A stretch of 64,000 nucleotides of DNA from NCBI GenBank assembly GCA_012103575.1, contig WLWN01000001.1, forward strand, positions 2,050,538 through 2,114,537. Reading direction: 5' to 3'. The notes under the pieces were generated by a model. It saw nothing but the letters and a program-made list of their open reading frames with translations, ran no database searches and had not been told where the DNA came from. The stretch is from Kiritimatiellia bacterium. Its GTDB lineage: Bacteria > Verrucomicrobiota > Kiritimatiellia > WLWN01. Numbering within the stretch: the stretch's first letter is position 1; the number at the start of each line of letters is the position of its first letter. The position numbers and the translations under genes are program-made. This document shows positions 9,296 through 19,511 of the stretch, piece by piece.

Positions 9296-11176
9296 TTAAC
9301 CATTAAGTTCTAAACGCAGATAAAGCGCGCCCAAAGGTGGCAAGGTAAGGCAGAGTGAATAATCATAATTTTGCCACCTCAAAGGAACAGAGTCCACGTT
9401 CCCTTGATTTCCAATGTTGCTTCCTCCATAGAGTTCCGAATCACTATTTAACACCTCTGCATAAGAACCATGTAAAGGCACGCCAACTCGATAGTTTTCT
9501 CGAGGGGTCGACGTAAAATTAAAAATACAGACAATCCTATCTTTAGGATCATGTCTTTTTCGGAAAAAGGAGATAATACTTTGCTCCGCATTATGAAGAT
9601 CAATCCACTCAAACCCTTTAGGTGAAAAATCTATCTCATATAAACAAGGCGTCTGTGTATAGATTCGGTTCAAATCTTTGGTAAAATAACTCAATTTTTC
9701 ATGAGCCTCCCATTGGAGCAAGTGCCAATCTAAATCTTCATAACAATTCCACTCGTCCAATTGTCCAAATTCATCTCCCATAAAAAGAAGCTTTTTCCCG
9801 GGGTGCGCATACATGTATGCATACAGCAAACGTAAATGCGCATGTTGTTGCCAGAGATCTCCTGGCATTTTTCGGAGGAGTGATCCTTTTCCGTGAACCA
9901 CTTCATCATGTGAAAAAGGCAGTGTAAAATTTTCCGTAAAGGCATACATCAGCGAAAACGTAATATCATTATGATGGTATTTGCGATGGATCGGCTCTTT
10001 AGAGAAATACTGAAGCGTATCGTGCATCCAACCCATGTTCCACTTAAAATCAAAGCCTAATCCGCCGAGAGAAGTAGGGCGAGAAACCATGGGCCAAGCC
10101 GTGGACTCTTCTGCAAAGGTAAGGAACCCTGGATATTCTCTATGTATACTTTCGTTAAATTTTTTTAAAAAATCGATGGCCTCTAAATTTTCTCGTCCCC
10201 CCAATGGGTTCGGGAGCCATTTGTTCTCTTCGCGAGAATAATCAAGGTAAAGCATGCTGGCCACCGCATCTACACGAATGCCATCGATGTGGTAGATGTC
10301 AGCCCAATACATGGCATTTGATAACAAAAAATTTCTTGCTTCATCTCGGCCATAATTAAAAATCAACGTCCCCCAGTCTACGTGCTCACCTTTGCGAGGG
10401 TCTGCGTGTTCGTACAAATATGTGCCGTCAAAACGGGCCAGGCCATGGTCATCTTTTGGGAAATGAGCAGGCACCCAATCCAAAATCACCCCGATATAAT
10501 TCTGATGACATTGATCGATAAAAAGTTTTAAATCATCGGGGTTTCCAAAACGTGAAGTCGGAGAAAAATAGCCGATGGTTTGATATCCCCACGATTCATC
10601 TAAGGGGTATTCGGTCAAGGGCAATAATTCGATATGCGTAAACCCCATTTCCTTTATATAAGGGATCAGTTCCTTTGCTAATTCTCTATAGGTGAGCCAA
10701 TCATTATTTGCTTCGGGCTTCCTCCGCCATGATCCAAGGTGAACTTCATAGATACTGATAGGGTTTTCGAGCCAATTTGTTTCCCTGCGCGTTTCCATCC
10801 ATGACAGGTCGTTCCATAGATATTTTTCAAAATCCCAAATCATAGATGCCGTTTGAGGACGCATTTCTGAAGCAAAGGCGTATGGATCGGCTTTTTGAAA
10901 GGCAGATCCGTTAAGACCTTTGATTTCAAATTTATAAAGATCGCCGGGTTTTAATCCGGGAATAAAAAAGTCCCATATCCCTGAGTTACCTTGACGCTCC
11001 ATCGAATGATGCTGGCTTTCCCAATGATTAAAATCTCCAACAACATACACCGAAGCAGCGTTGGGGGCCCAAACAGAAAAACGTACACCTTGAACACCCT
11101 TTATGGTCAAACAATGTGCTCCCATTCTTTTATACGCACGGCAATGCTTTTCTGCTTCTTCTAAATAGGAGTTCAT
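9296..11176 (-). CDS. glgB: 1,4-alpha-glucan branching enzyme
   Basis: GH13 glycogen branching enzyme, 626 residues from the preferred ATG at 11176 (the frame extends to 11236, with no good ribosome-binding site at either). An N-terminal CBM48 domain ([20 protein letters not shown]) is followed by the TIM barrel with [10 protein letters not shown] (nucleophile Asp, near residue 302), FAEEST (acid/base Glu, near 355) and [10 protein letters not shown] (transition-state Asp, near 425). The C-terminal beta domain ends [12 protein letters not shown]. It introduces alpha-1,6 branches into glycogen; no other glycogen gene is in this window. Confidence 0.96.
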   Translation of the reverse strand: MNSYLEEAEKHCRAYKRMGAHCLTIKGVQGVRFSVWAPNAASVYVVGDFNHWESQHHSMERQGNSGIWDFFIPGLKPGDLYKFEIKGLNGSAFQKADPYAFASEMRPQTASMIWDFEKYLWNDLSWMETRRETNWLENPISIYEVHLGSWRRKPEANNDWLTYRELAKELIPYIKEMGFTHIELLPLTEYPLDESWGYQTIGYFSPTSRFGNPDDLKLFIDQCHQNYIGVILDWVPAHFPKDDHGLARFDGTYLYEHADPRKGEHVDWGTLIFNYGRDEARNFLLSNAMYWADIYHIDGIRVDAVASMLYLDYSREENKWLPNPLGGRENLEAIDFLKKFNESIHREYPGFLTFAEESTAWPMVSRPTSLGGLGFDFKWNMGWMHDTLQYFSKEPIHRKYHHNDITFSLMYAFTENFTLPFSHDEVVHGKGSLLRKMPGDLWQQHAHLRLLYAYMYAHPGKKLLFMGDEFGQLDEWNCYEDLDWHLLQWEAHEKLSYFTKDLNRIYTQTPCLYEIDFSPKGFEWIDLHNAEQSIISFFRKRHDPKDRIVCIFNFTSTPRENYRVGVPLHGSYAEVLNSDSELYGGSNIGNQGNVDSVPLRWQNYDYSLCLTLPPLGALYLRLELNG

Positions 11177-11236
11177 GTCGAATCTAATTATAATTGTGTT
11201 TGTGAGCGCGATAGATTTCATAGCATAGGAAGGCAT

Positions 11237-11620
11237 GAAGATCTATAGAATATACATTCAAGTACACAGTCATCCCATAAGCTGAATCAAAGATCTGTAA
11301 ACCCCGCTCGACGCCATGCTGCTATTCTTCAACAGATGTTTCAACTTATTCCTGGCCATCTTGTCAACAAATGAATTCTATCCATACTGGCACAATTTTT
11401 CCAGACACAGATTTGTGGGTGCACTACGAATTGGTGTCAGGATAAATCCATGAAATCAGGAAGTCTGCACTTTGTGCTAACCTCCCCATCACCCGCACAC
11501 AGTCCGCCAACCTCTAGTAATACGGTTGTCACTACTACCCTCAAAATATTCAAGCCTTGTTTTGTTCGTGTTTATTTCTGTTCAACAAAGATCAAGCTAT
11601 TTAAGATGCAAGAAAAGACC
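11237..11620. other. Intergenic region between glgB and the export locus
   Basis: About 384 bp between divergent genes. The frame of the next gene is formally open from 11450, but that extension has no signal peptide character. No clear promoter, RNA or repeat was recognised. Confidence 0.4.
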
Positions 11621-12397
11621 ATGAATATTCTTCTGACCATAAAGACTGCAATGAAATGCGTGCTATACGGTGGTGGTATGATCTTGACACCGATTCATGC
11701 TTTCTCTCAAGCACCGTTAACGGCCACAGAAATTGTTCAGCGCTCTGACGATCTGCTACGAGACAAAGCAAGTTATGCGCGGGTGACCATGTCAGTTATT
11801 CGACCGGAATGGAAGCGTACCGTAGTCATGGAAGCATGGACGGAGGGTACGCAAAATACATTGATTCGAACCCTTGCCCCCGCGAAGGAAAAGGGCGTTA
11901 CGTTTCTAAAAAAAGGGCGCGAAGCATGGAACTATATTCCGTCTATTGATCGGACCATCAAAATCCCTCCCTCGATGATGTTGCAATCATGGATGGGTAG
12001 TGATTTTACTAATGACGATCTTGTCCGTGCCGATAGTTTGGTCGTTGATTATGATCATGTAATTAAAGAAGAGACTGAAAAAAAGGGTATGGCTTATTGG
12101 CTGATCGAGGCTCGTCCGAAACTAAAGGCGCCTGTGGTGTGGGGTCATATTTTGCTGACCATACGGAAGCCGAATTTTGTACCTGATCGTGTTGAGTATT
12201 ATGACGAAGATGGGGGACTGGCAAAGTATTATAAAATATTAGAAACGCAAACCATTGAAGAGAAAGAGGTGGCTACTACTTTTTCCATGCACGATGTGAC
12301 ACGACTCGGATACCAAACGATCTTGCGGTATGAGAACTTGACCTTTATACCAACGTTGAGACGGGATACGTTCACTCTAAAAAATTTAGAACGATAA
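11621..12397 (+). CDS. Outer membrane lipoprotein-sorting-like periplasmic protein
   Basis: About 258 residues. The chosen ATG (11621) gives a plausible Sec signal (MNILLTIKTAMKCVLYGGG...AFSQA). The mature part has the LolA/LolB-like half-barrel pattern: DDLLRDKASYARVTMSV, GVTFLKKGREAWNYIPSIDRT, and SWMGSDFTNDDLVR, typical of the proteins encoded next to LolCDE-like ABC transporters. It probably carries a hydrophobic cargo in the periplasm. The genes behind it (two FtsX-type permeases, an ATPase and a barrel protein) form one locus, several of them broken. Confidence 0.82.
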   Translation: MNILLTIKTAMKCVLYGGGMILTPIHAFSQAPLTATEIVQRSDDLLRDKASYARVTMSVIRPEWKRTVVMEAWTEGTQNTLIRTLAPAKEKGVTFLKKGREAWNYIPSIDRTIKIPPSMMLQSWMGSDFTNDDLVRADSLVVDYDHVIKEETEKKGMAYWLIEARPKLKAPVVWGHILLTIRKPNFVPDRVEYYDEDGGLAKYYKILETQTIEEKEVATTFSMHDVTRLGYQTILRYENLTFIPTLRRDTFTLKNLER

Positions 12398-12436
12398 ATA
12401 CGTTACCCTCGAGCGCGTTCTGATAGAGAATGAAAC

Positions 12437-13665
12437 ATGACAATCATCGGTATAGCATGGCGCAACATTGGGCGTAATAGACGAAGATCCGTGCTTACGG
12501 GATTAGCCGTTGCGTTTGCCGTGGGGATCCTTGTTTTTTCCATGGCCTTACAGCAGGGTTCCTATGTGGATATGATCTATAACACGGTTCATGCGCATAC
12601 CGGTCATCTTCAAATTCAGCGAACGGGTTATCACGAAGATCATGATTTAAGCAAAGGGCTGCATGACGCACAGGACATTTTGGCTTTTGTAGAGCATAGA
12701 TCCATGTCTTAGGTGCGGCGCCACGTGTCAATACATCGGCCTTGATTAGCAAGGAGCAACGGTCTGCGGGAGCTCTAATCTTTGGTGTTGATCCTGAGCG
12801 AGAGGCTTCTCTTTCTACCCTCTCACACGTTATAAGCCATGGCGCCTATCTAAAAGCGGATGATAAACGAGGGGTGCTGTTGGGCGAAAAATTAGCGGAT
12901 AGTTTGGTAGCGACCATTGGAGACGAAATCGTTTTTCTAGGTCAAGGCGCCGATGGTTCGATCGCGGCCGGCAAGCTGATCGTGAGGGGTTTGTTTTCTT
13001 TGGGTATAAATGAGATGGATCGTACCACTGTGGTCGCACCTATATCAACTATTCAAGAAGCGTTTTCAATGCAGGGCGCCGTATCGGAAATAGCCCTTTT
13101 ATTGGACCACGATAAACATCGGCCTCAGGTCATAGAGGAGATAAAAGTGCAACTTGAGGATGCAAATATGGAGCAAGCCGTGGTGTTGGGGTGGCCGGAG
13201 TTATTGCCCGGGGTTGAGCAGAGTATACGACTCGATTGGATAGGGGGAGTGATCCTTTACCTGGTCTTAGCGTTGGTTGTTGGCTTTGGTATTGCCAATA
13301 CATTTTTGATGGCTTTTCTTGAGCGGGTTCATGAGTTCGGCGTCTTGCTTTCTCTTGGGATGCGACCCGTCCAATTGTTCCTTCTGGTTTACATCGAATC
13401 CGTTTTAACGATCGGCGGAATTTTTTTGGGGCTCCTCCTGGGAGTGCTTATAACCTTTTACTACCAGCGTGAGGGCATCAACTTTGGTGGTAGCGAAGAA
13501 CTCTTTAGTCAATATGGACTCAACCCACTTATTCATCCTCAGATTTCTATCTATGTGATGACCTGGGCCATCAGCATCGTCTCAGTGATCGCACTATTGG
13601 CTGCGTTTTATCCAGCAGTCAAAGCCGGCCATCTTAAACCTGTGGAGGCCTTACGGAGGACATGA
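12437..13665 (+). pseudogene. ABC transporter permease (FtsX/LolC-type), frameshifted
   Basis: The first frame covers the N-terminal membrane helix and periplasmic start (IAWRNIGRNRRRSVLTGLAVAF) and stops at 12712. The rest (HVLGAAPRVNTSALISKEQ, then GVDPEREASL and three C-terminal helices ending VKAGHLKPVEALRRT) continues in another frame to 13665. A 1-bp deletion between about 12695 and 12703 explains it. The last codons overlap the next permease (ATGA), as in an operon. Confidence 0.85.
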
Positions 13666-14883
13666 AAACGCTCTTAAGAATGGCCTGGTTAAACATCTGG
13701 CGCAATAAACGGCGCGCGACCTTGTTGTTGGCGGCCATGACCGCAGGTTTAGTAGGCGTACTTTTTAGCATGGGATTTATCAACGGCTGGTTAGAACAGA
13801 TGCTGCGTAACGCGGTTGAAACCTATGAAGGGCACATCAAAATTGTCGGTATGAACTATCAGGATGATCCCGTTCTTGAGAATAGCATGGAGATGAATAC
13901 GGGATTGCTTAAACAGCTTGAACAGGATCCGCACGTAACAGCTCTGGCAACACGGATCAAAGTGGAGGGACTGCTCTCCACAGCAAGTCATTCCGGGATC
14001 GTGTCGGTGATCGGAATTGATTCAGAGGATGAGCGGCGGGTCTCTACCATAGATACGGCAATACGGCATGGGACTTTTTTGACACCAGAGCAAGAGGCCA
14101 AGATTCTTATCGGTCAGCGTCTAGCCAATAAATTTAAATTGCGTGTGGGGAAGAAGGTTGTGTTGATGTCGCAACAGAAGGAAGGTGATCTCGGATCAGC
14201 GGCCTTTCGCGTAGTCGGTATTTTTGATACGGGCCAGGCGGGGTTTGATGAGAGGCATGTGTACGTTTTGCAGTCAGCCCTTCAAGCCATGCTTGGGATC
14301 AAAGATCGTATCACCGAGGTGGTCATCATGTTGGATGACATCGACCATAGCGATGCTACGGCCACGTTATGGAATGAACAAATCGGGGCAACCCACGAAG
14401 TCTATTCGTGGAAAACATTGCTTCCCTTTGTCCATGAATCGATTAAAATATCGAAATCGGATGATGTCCATTTATTATGGTATTTTTTTTCTGGCCATGG
14501 CATTTGGTATTGTGAATACGTTGTTATTTGCTATTGGCGAACGGAAACACGAAATCAGCATGATGCTGGCCATAGGTATGCATAGACGGAGTCTGGTTCT
14601 TTTAATTATGCTGGAGTCATTACTGCTCGGTGTTGTTGCACTATGCGTGGGCGTAGCCATGGGGTACCTGCTAGTAACAAGTTTAGGGCATACAGGGGTG
14701 GACCTTTCTTCATTTTCCGCAGGCATGGACTGGATGGGTATTAGCCATATGCTCTATCCGTTTTTGACCCCAAAAGATATCGTGTGGTCGACACTTTGTA
14801 CGATCCTGGTGTTTTTGTTTTTTTCTTTCTACCCCGCTATTCGAGCGGCTCGGCAAACAGCACTTACAGGCGTAGTAGGTTAA
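13662..14883 (+). pseudogene. Second ABC permease (FtsX/LolE-type), frameshifted
   Basis: Paralogue of the preceding permease: MAWLNIWRNKRRATLLLAAM, periplasmic domain with GIDSEDERRVST and GQRLANKFKLRVGKKV, then a frameshift near 14455-14465. The remaining part (MMSIYYGIFFLAMAFGIVNT, three C-terminal helices, SFYPAIRAARQTALTG) is in the +1 frame to 14883. One inserted base would produce this. With both permeases broken the transporter should not work. Confidence 0.85.
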
Positions 14884-14893
14884 AGAAGGTTTT

Positions 14894-15583
14894 ATGGCAT
14901 TGATAGAAGTTCATGCAGCTACCAAAGATTATTGGGACGGCAAAACCGTGGTCCATGCCCTGCAAGGAATCGACCTGGCCGTTGAACCCGGAGAATTTAT
15001 AGCCATTGCGGGCCCCTCCGGTTCAGGAAAGACAACCCTGCTTAACCTTGTCGGTGGTTTGGATGATGTAACATATGGTCAACTCATTCTGGGCGGCCAA
15101 GATTTGGCCACGCTTCGTCCAAATACACTGAGTCAACTTCGGCTCTATGACATTGGTTTTATTTTTCAAGCCTACAACCTGATCCCGGTTTTGAATGCGG
15201 AAGAAAATGTGGCGTTTACCATGTTATTGCAGGAGGTGCCCGTTCATGAACGTAAACGCCGGGCCATCGATATGCTTCAGCGTGTTGGATTGGGCGACGT
15301 CATCCACCGAAAACCGGCCGCCTTGTCGGGCGGACAACAGCAACGCGTAGCTGTTGCCCGCGCCATTGTCACTCACCCCAAAGTTGTCCTGGCCGATGAA
15401 CCGACCGCCAACCTGGACTCAGAAACCGGTGCGCGCCTACTAGAAATGATGAAGCAATTGAATGAAGAGGAACAGAAGACGTTTATCTTCTCTACCTATG
15501 ATCCCATGGTCATGGAGTATGCCCAACGTTTAGTCCTTCTAAAAGATGGCTGTATTATCTCAGATGAAAAAAGAGCGTCATGA
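14894..15583 (+). CDS. ABC transporter ATP-binding protein, LolD/MacB-type
   Basis: 229 residues, intact. Walker A GPSGSGKTT near residue 42, Q-loop FIFQAYNLIPVLNAEENV, signature LSGGQQQRVAVARA near 142, Walker B VVLADEPTANLD near 165. The usual H-loop His is replaced: the sequence at that place reads FSTYDPMVMEYAQR, where relatives have S-T-H-D, giving Tyr for His. That may mean a weakened ATPase. It overlaps the following barrel gene by 4 bp. Confidence 0.9.
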   Translation: MALIEVHAATKDYWDGKTVVHALQGIDLAVEPGEFIAIAGPSGSGKTTLLNLVGGLDDVTYGQLILGGQDLATLRPNTLSQLRLYDIGFIFQAYNLIPVLNAEENVAFTMLLQEVPVHERKRRAIDMLQRVGLGDVIHRKPAALSGGQQQRVAVARAIVTHPKVVLADEPTANLDSETGARLLEMMKQLNEEEQKTFIFSTYDPMVMEYAQRLVLLKDGCIISDEKRAS

Positions 15584-16584
15584 TGCAGCCCCGAATATCT
15601 GTCTCGTTTTTTACAACCTTTCTGTATCTGACGTCCGTTTCCTTTTCGGGCGAAGAGGTGTTCAACCCGGAGGTATCCGGATATTACAAAAACCTTTTTT
15701 CTGTAACCGATCAACAAGCAGGAGAAGCGGATTTATTAGATGACTATCAGCGGCTCCGGTTCAAGGTGAAGATCGAACCAGTCGAATGGATGGATATAAA
15801 CATCCATTATGAAGTCCGCACCGTGTCGGGAGATACGCTCCGCCTGCAGCAACAGAGAGAAACATCTGATGATGTCCCATTTCAACGGCTTGCCCTGAAC
15901 CCAAATACGCGCGCGCGATTTTTGGATGTAGAAAGCACCTTCCATTCCGAAAATAATTTGTTGGGGTTTCATGCCTTGGATCGACTTCGTTTACGATTCC
16001 GGGATGACATGATACAACTTTCCCTAGGTCGTCAGGCGGTTAGTTGGGGAACGGGGCTGATTTGGAACCCCACCGATCTTTTTACCGCTTTCGCACCTAC
16101 TGAAATTGACCGTGACGAAAAGATGGGTGTGGATGTCATTCGCCTAACCTGGACATCAGATGACGGCACCTCGATTGATTTTATCGGCGAGCCGTTGGAC
16201 AAACAGTCACCCTATGCGTTCGATGGGGATGATTCATCCTGGGCCGTACGAGCCCGCATGCATCGGGGCGAATATGAAATTTCTGCTTTGGGCGGTTATA
16301 TGGCAACGGACTGGGTCATCGGCGGTGATTTTACCGGGTATGTGCGTGATGCAGGGTTTCGCGGCGAGTGGGTCTATACAACCGTAGATGAAGCCGATGA
16401 ACGAGACTATGTTCGTGGCCTTCTTAGCCTTGATACCTCCTTTCCTACACGCTGGGACGTTTATGTCGCGATAGAATATTATTATAATGGTCTGGGCGCA
16501 GGAAACGAGGACGCAATATCTAGAACGAGTTTCAGCCGCATCGGTGCAGCGACAACGGGATCGAGGTACGGCCTTTAGAGCGCT

Positions 16585-17148
16585 TCACGATTGAGGTGTC
16601 GCGATGTAGCACGAAGAAGACCAGCCGATTACCTCGTCGGGAGAAACCTCTTCGAACGCTTGTGTGATCGCTTCAGATAGTTCCTGCTGACTGCGGGCTG
16701 CAAGGCTGCCCAACCGATTCTTTATCTTGCCCCACATTTTTTCAATGGGGTTGGAATCGGGGCTGTAGGGTGGAAGGAATCTTACATGGGCCCCACATGA
16801 CTCAATGAGTTCAATGACCTTGGGATTGTGATGGACGCGAAGATTGTCCATGATGACGATGTCTTCAGGTGAAAGAGTCGGGAGAAGAACCCGGCGAATA
16901 TATTCTCCAAAAACAGCCGTCTCTGTCGCCCCCTCCCCCTCCATGGCCGCTGTTGTTCCGTCCAGGCGGACCGAAGAAATCAAGGTGGTGGTACACCAAT
17001 GTCCATGAGGCGTTTTGGCAAAAAGCCTGTTCCCGCCCAACGCCCGGCCCCGCAGACGAGTCATATTCGTTTTCGCCCCGGATTCATCAATAAAGACAAG
17101 GCGACTTGGATCAAGTTTGGCCACCTCTTGGATCCACTGCTTTCTCAA
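16585..17148 (-). CDS. IS630 transposase orfB, copy B
   Basis: 187-residue DDE part (FIDESG, VIMDNLRVHH, NPIEKMWGKIKNR). Only functional if joined to an orfA product by frameshifting, and orfA of this copy is broken. Confidence 0.85.
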   Translation of the reverse strand: MRKQWIQEVAKLDPSRLVFIDESGAKTNMTRLRGRALGGNRLFAKTPHGHWCTTTLISSVRLDGTTAAMEGEGATETAVFGEYIRRVLLPTLSPEDIVIMDNLRVHHNPKVIELIESCGAHVRFLPPYSPDSNPIEKMWGKIKNRLGSLAARSQQELSEAITQAFEEVSPDEVIGWSSSCYIATPQS

Positions 17149-17558
17149 GAGATTTACATCCGCCCGGTCTTGCTCGCTGGCGTGAAGCGTTTCTTTTATA
17201 CCGGCAGCCCAACCGATTCAACGCCCGCTGTATGGCCATGATCGACCCCTTCACGCCGCTCATGTTCTTGAGTTCTTCAAGCGTTGCCGGGATGTTTGCC
17301 CCCCAGTTGAGCCAACGCCTTGAGCTGCTTTCCGCTGTAGAGGGCCTGACAATGCCCACGCGGTCGGGGAGCGGTCTGTCCGGTTTCGTTGAAACGAGAG
17401 AGCCCACGCTGAAACGTTCTAAGATCTACACGATAAGAAGATGCGATATCGGCCTGGGAACCTTTGCCCATTTTGTAGGCATCTATCGCACGCCGCCGGA
17501 TTTCTGCTGTTGCTATACTCATGTCATGGAGTATAGATCTTCTAAAGAGGCATTTCAA
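17111..17558 (-). pseudogene. IS630 orfA, copy B, inactivated by the same 2-bp deletion
   Basis: Reads into GGKHPGNA and stops, as in copy A. The downstream part with LEELKNMSGVKGSIMAIQ lies in another frame. Other residues match the intact copies. Confidence 0.85.
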
Positions 17559-17848
17559 TCGTTAAATGCTCTAATTTGGGCCGGCATTATGTTGGAACGA
17601 TTCTCCGTGTTCGGCCCCATGCCTTATGGAGTTTACAAGCCGTGACGTTATGGAACCTACAAGACAGCAGTATGCATGAATACGCTTCAGCCGTCTGGTC
17701 GATATCAGAAAATGTAGAATGTCTTGTCGGTGCTCTTCTCGATGCTGGTTCCGAAGGCGAAGAATTTGGCGGTTTTTCTGAAAAGCAGCTTGGCGTAAAC
17801 GCGCACAATCCAAACTATTACTTTACGCAAATTAAGGCTTATTTTTAG

Positions 17849-17980
17849 ATGAAAAGATCCTTTCCTAAATCTCCCAAAACCCCAAACTGGTCGACGCTTC
17901 TTGAGCAAGCTCGAACTCATTTTAAAACAACACCGACAGTCATGACTGAGATTGCAGAACGATTTCTAACATTTCCATAG
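17849..17980 (+). CDS. Short open frame, possible 5' remnant of a lost gene
   Basis: 43 codons starting one base after the stop of the barrel gene, in the manner of an operon. The first ~30 residues (MKRSFPKSPKTPNWSTLLEQ and on) are followed by codons that are antisense to the end of the next gene, so this is probably a gene truncated by a rearrangement near 17940. Family not recognised. Confidence 0.3.
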   Translation: MKRSFPKSPKTPNWSTLLEQARTHFKTTPTVMTEIAERFLTFP

Positions 17981-19001
17981 CCTGTTCGATGACCTTGTCT
18001 GCAGGAACCTCCCATAAATCCAAAGCGTCTTTTCTTTTGTAGACTCTACTCATGGAGGGATCATCTGTTATGCGATCATCCTTAACAACTCGGTGTTGGG
18101 CTCCATAAGGTCCAGTACGACGTGGATCTGTTATACCAAAAACAGCAAGTACAGGCGTGTTTATTGCCGCAGCCATGTGCATGGGTCCTGAATCAACCGT
18201 CACCGCAAGATCCATTGCCTGAAGCAAGCTACCTAATTCTACCAAGGTTGTTTTCCCACATAGATTCGTTGTATGCTTCCCTAAACCTCGTTCAATCTTT
18301 TTGCATACGGTCAGGTCATTCGGTCCTCCCACCAAAAAAATAGATGCGCTACGTTGTTTCTGTAGAGCCCGGCCTACTTCTATGAAATGTCCGGGTGTCC
18401 AGTTTTTTCCAAGCCACCGTGAACAAGGAACAAAAGCAACGCTAGGTGAAGGGATCTTCATGGCTTTGACAGGAAAAGTAAGAGGGAAGAGTAACTTTTG
18501 CGTTATGGGACTGTCGGGAGTCGTGTCGAGGTTGAAGTACTTTGTTATATCCAACGTTTCTTCGACGGCATGACGATTTTTATTTTTAGGACCTGTCACC
18601 GCATTATAGAAGTAATGAGAGCCTTCCCGCGCATACGAGGGGCCAATCCTTTTATTTGTTCGTGCACATCGCGTAATAAAAGCGCTCTTTAGAAGGCCTT
18701 GGAAATCGATAACATAATCATAGGATTTAGATCGCACCCTTCGGATACAGTTAAGACCGTCTCGGAAAAATGTCTTTCGTGGAAAAGAGATTATTTCGTC
18801 CACATCATCAAAGCATTTTACCAGATCAACATATTCGGGTTGCGCGACCCAATCAACGACCCCAGCCAATTGTCTTTTTAGAATGTGTACAGCAGGCAAA
18901 GCATGAAACAAGTCCCCAAGAGAACCTAGTTTGATAACGAGGATACGTGAGGAGAGACCATGGGACGGTAGGACTATAGGACGATGGGACATTGAAGTCA
19001 T
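17940..19001 (-). CDS. Glycosyltransferase family 9 (LPS heptosyltransferase-like)
   Basis: 353 residues with the GT9 layout: N-terminal ILVIKLGSLGDLFHALPAV, mid-region YDYVIDFQGLLKSA, and the donor-site signature TVDSGPMHMAAAI followed by FGITDPRRTGPYG. It most resembles heptosyltransferase I (WaaC), which adds heptose to Kdo in the LPS inner core at the cytoplasmic face. The first ~13 residues (MTSMSHRPIVLPSHG) are encoded by a GGGAC-type heptamer repeat and are probably not native. The true start may be nearer SSRILVIKLG. Intact. Confidence 0.88.
   Translation of the reverse strand: MTSMSHRPIVLPSHGLSSRILVIKLGSLGDLFHALPAVHILKRQLAGVVDWVAQPEYVDLVKCFDDVDEIISFPRKTFFRDGLNCIRRVRSKSYDYVIDFQGLLKSAFITRCARTNKRIGPSYAREGSHYFYNAVTGPKNKNRHAVEETLDITKYFNLDTTPDSPITQKLLFPLTFPVKAMKIPSPSVAFVPCSRWLGKNWTPGHFIEVGRALQKQRSASIFLVGGPNDLTVCKKIERGLGKHTTNLCGKTTLVELGSLLQAMDLAVTVDSGPMHMAAAINTPVLAVFGITDPRRTGPYGAQHRVVKDDRITDDPSMSRVYKRKDALDLWEVPADKVIEQAMEMLEIVLQSQS
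18958..18995. repeat. Heptanucleotide repeat (TGGGACG/TAGGACTA type), left array
   Basis: Short degenerate tandem units of about 7 nt: TGGGACGGTAGGACTATAGG, then ACGATGGGAC. It overlaps the 5' end of the GT9 gene and borders the four-helix-bundle gene. A matching array in the opposite orientation lies on the other side of that gene. Confidence 0.75.
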
Positions 19002-19011
19002 GGGAAATGAA

Positions 19012-19503
19012 TTATGTATTGAGAGCTGTTTTCCCTAGCCCTATAACAAGTGTGCTTGTTAGCAATGCCACACCTTTCTTGAGTCGGCCGGTTTCTTTTT
19101 CTACCGCTTTTATCAGACCATGTAGACGGGCAAATGTGGAGTTAACCTGGTTTGTTAATGTATTGTAGGTTTGATTAGAAATATAACCGAGACGAAGTGA
19201 TAAATGAATGAAGTACTCTGTTTCGGAAAGAGAGCCTCTAGATATATAAAGAAAATGTAGATACTCTTTTTTAGATGATCGAGCAGATCCTTCTGCGATA
19301 TTGGATGGAACAGAATAGCTAGCTCGTCGGAGTTGATTGGCCAATCCATATACTTCTTCCCGAGGAAATCCCTGGGTCTGTCGATAGATCTCAACCGTCA
19401 AATCATCTGCGTATTGCCATGCTTTAATATTTTTATAGTTTCTCACGCCTTCTATCTCCTTATGACTTCGCCGTCCTATGGTCTCATAGTCCCATAGTCC
19501 CAT
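19012..19503 (-). CDS. Four-helix-bundle protein (S23/IVP family)
   Basis: 163 residues. The core (NYKNIKAWQYADDLTVEIYR, VYGLANQLRRASYSVPSNI, AEGSARSSKKEYLHFLYIS, SLSETEYFIHLSLRLGYI) is the family first seen in 23S rRNA intervening sequences and now known as stand-alone genes of unclear role. N-terminal residues MGLWDYETIGRRSH come from the heptamer array, and the start overlaps the argF 3' end by 28 bp. It is a lone copy outside rRNA, bordered by inverted heptamer arrays. Confidence 0.88.
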   Translation of the reverse strand: MGLWDYETIGRRSHKEIEGVRNYKNIKAWQYADDLTVEIYRQTQGFPREEVYGLANQLRRASYSVPSNIAEGSARSSKKEYLHFLYISRGSLSETEYFIHLSLRLGYISNQTYNTLTNQVNSTFARLHGLIKAVEKETGRLKKGVALLTSTLVIGLGKTALNT

Positions 19504-19511
19504 AGTCCCAA
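19466..19511. repeat. Heptanucleotide repeat (ATAGTCC type), right array
   Basis: Units of CATAGTCC/CCATAGT with 7-nt period: CTATGGTCTCATAGTCCCAT, then AGTCCCATAGTCCCA. This is the inverse of the array at 18958. It encodes the last residues of ArgF (GLWDYGTMRP) on one frame and the first residues of the four-helix-bundle protein (MGLWDYETIG) on another. Confidence 0.85.

Larger units (their letters stand above)
16578..17571 (-). mobile_element. IS630-family element, copy B (994 bp)
   Basis: Same ends as copy A and flanked by TA (16576-16577, 17572-17573). It shares with copy A the 2-bp deletion in orfA, while its orfB matches copy C most closely (for example the C-terminal GWSSSCYIATPQS). 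Inserted in the outer-membrane protein gene. Confidence 0.95.
15580..17848 (+). pseudogene. Outer-membrane beta-barrel protein interrupted by IS630 copy B
   Basis: The 5' part (15580-16577) has a short signal-like N terminus and alternating barrel strands (GRQAVSWGTGLIWNPTDLFTAF). After the IS the tail (17574-17848) gives LGRHYVGTIL..., ending YYFTQIKAYF with the terminal Phe typical of barrel proteins. Excising the IS and one TA leaves the two halves out of frame by one base (GGCCTTTAATTTGGG, where GGCCTTAATTTGGG would read RYGL-NLGRHY). So a 1-bp slip accompanies the insertion. It is the fifth gene of the LolCDE-like locus. Confidence 0.8.

Noticed and set aside
2377..17571. Composite transposon bounded by IS630 copies A and B
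   Set aside because: Each copy has its own TA duplication, and B lies inside a gene whose two halves belong together. There is no evidence the 14 kb between them moved as a unit.
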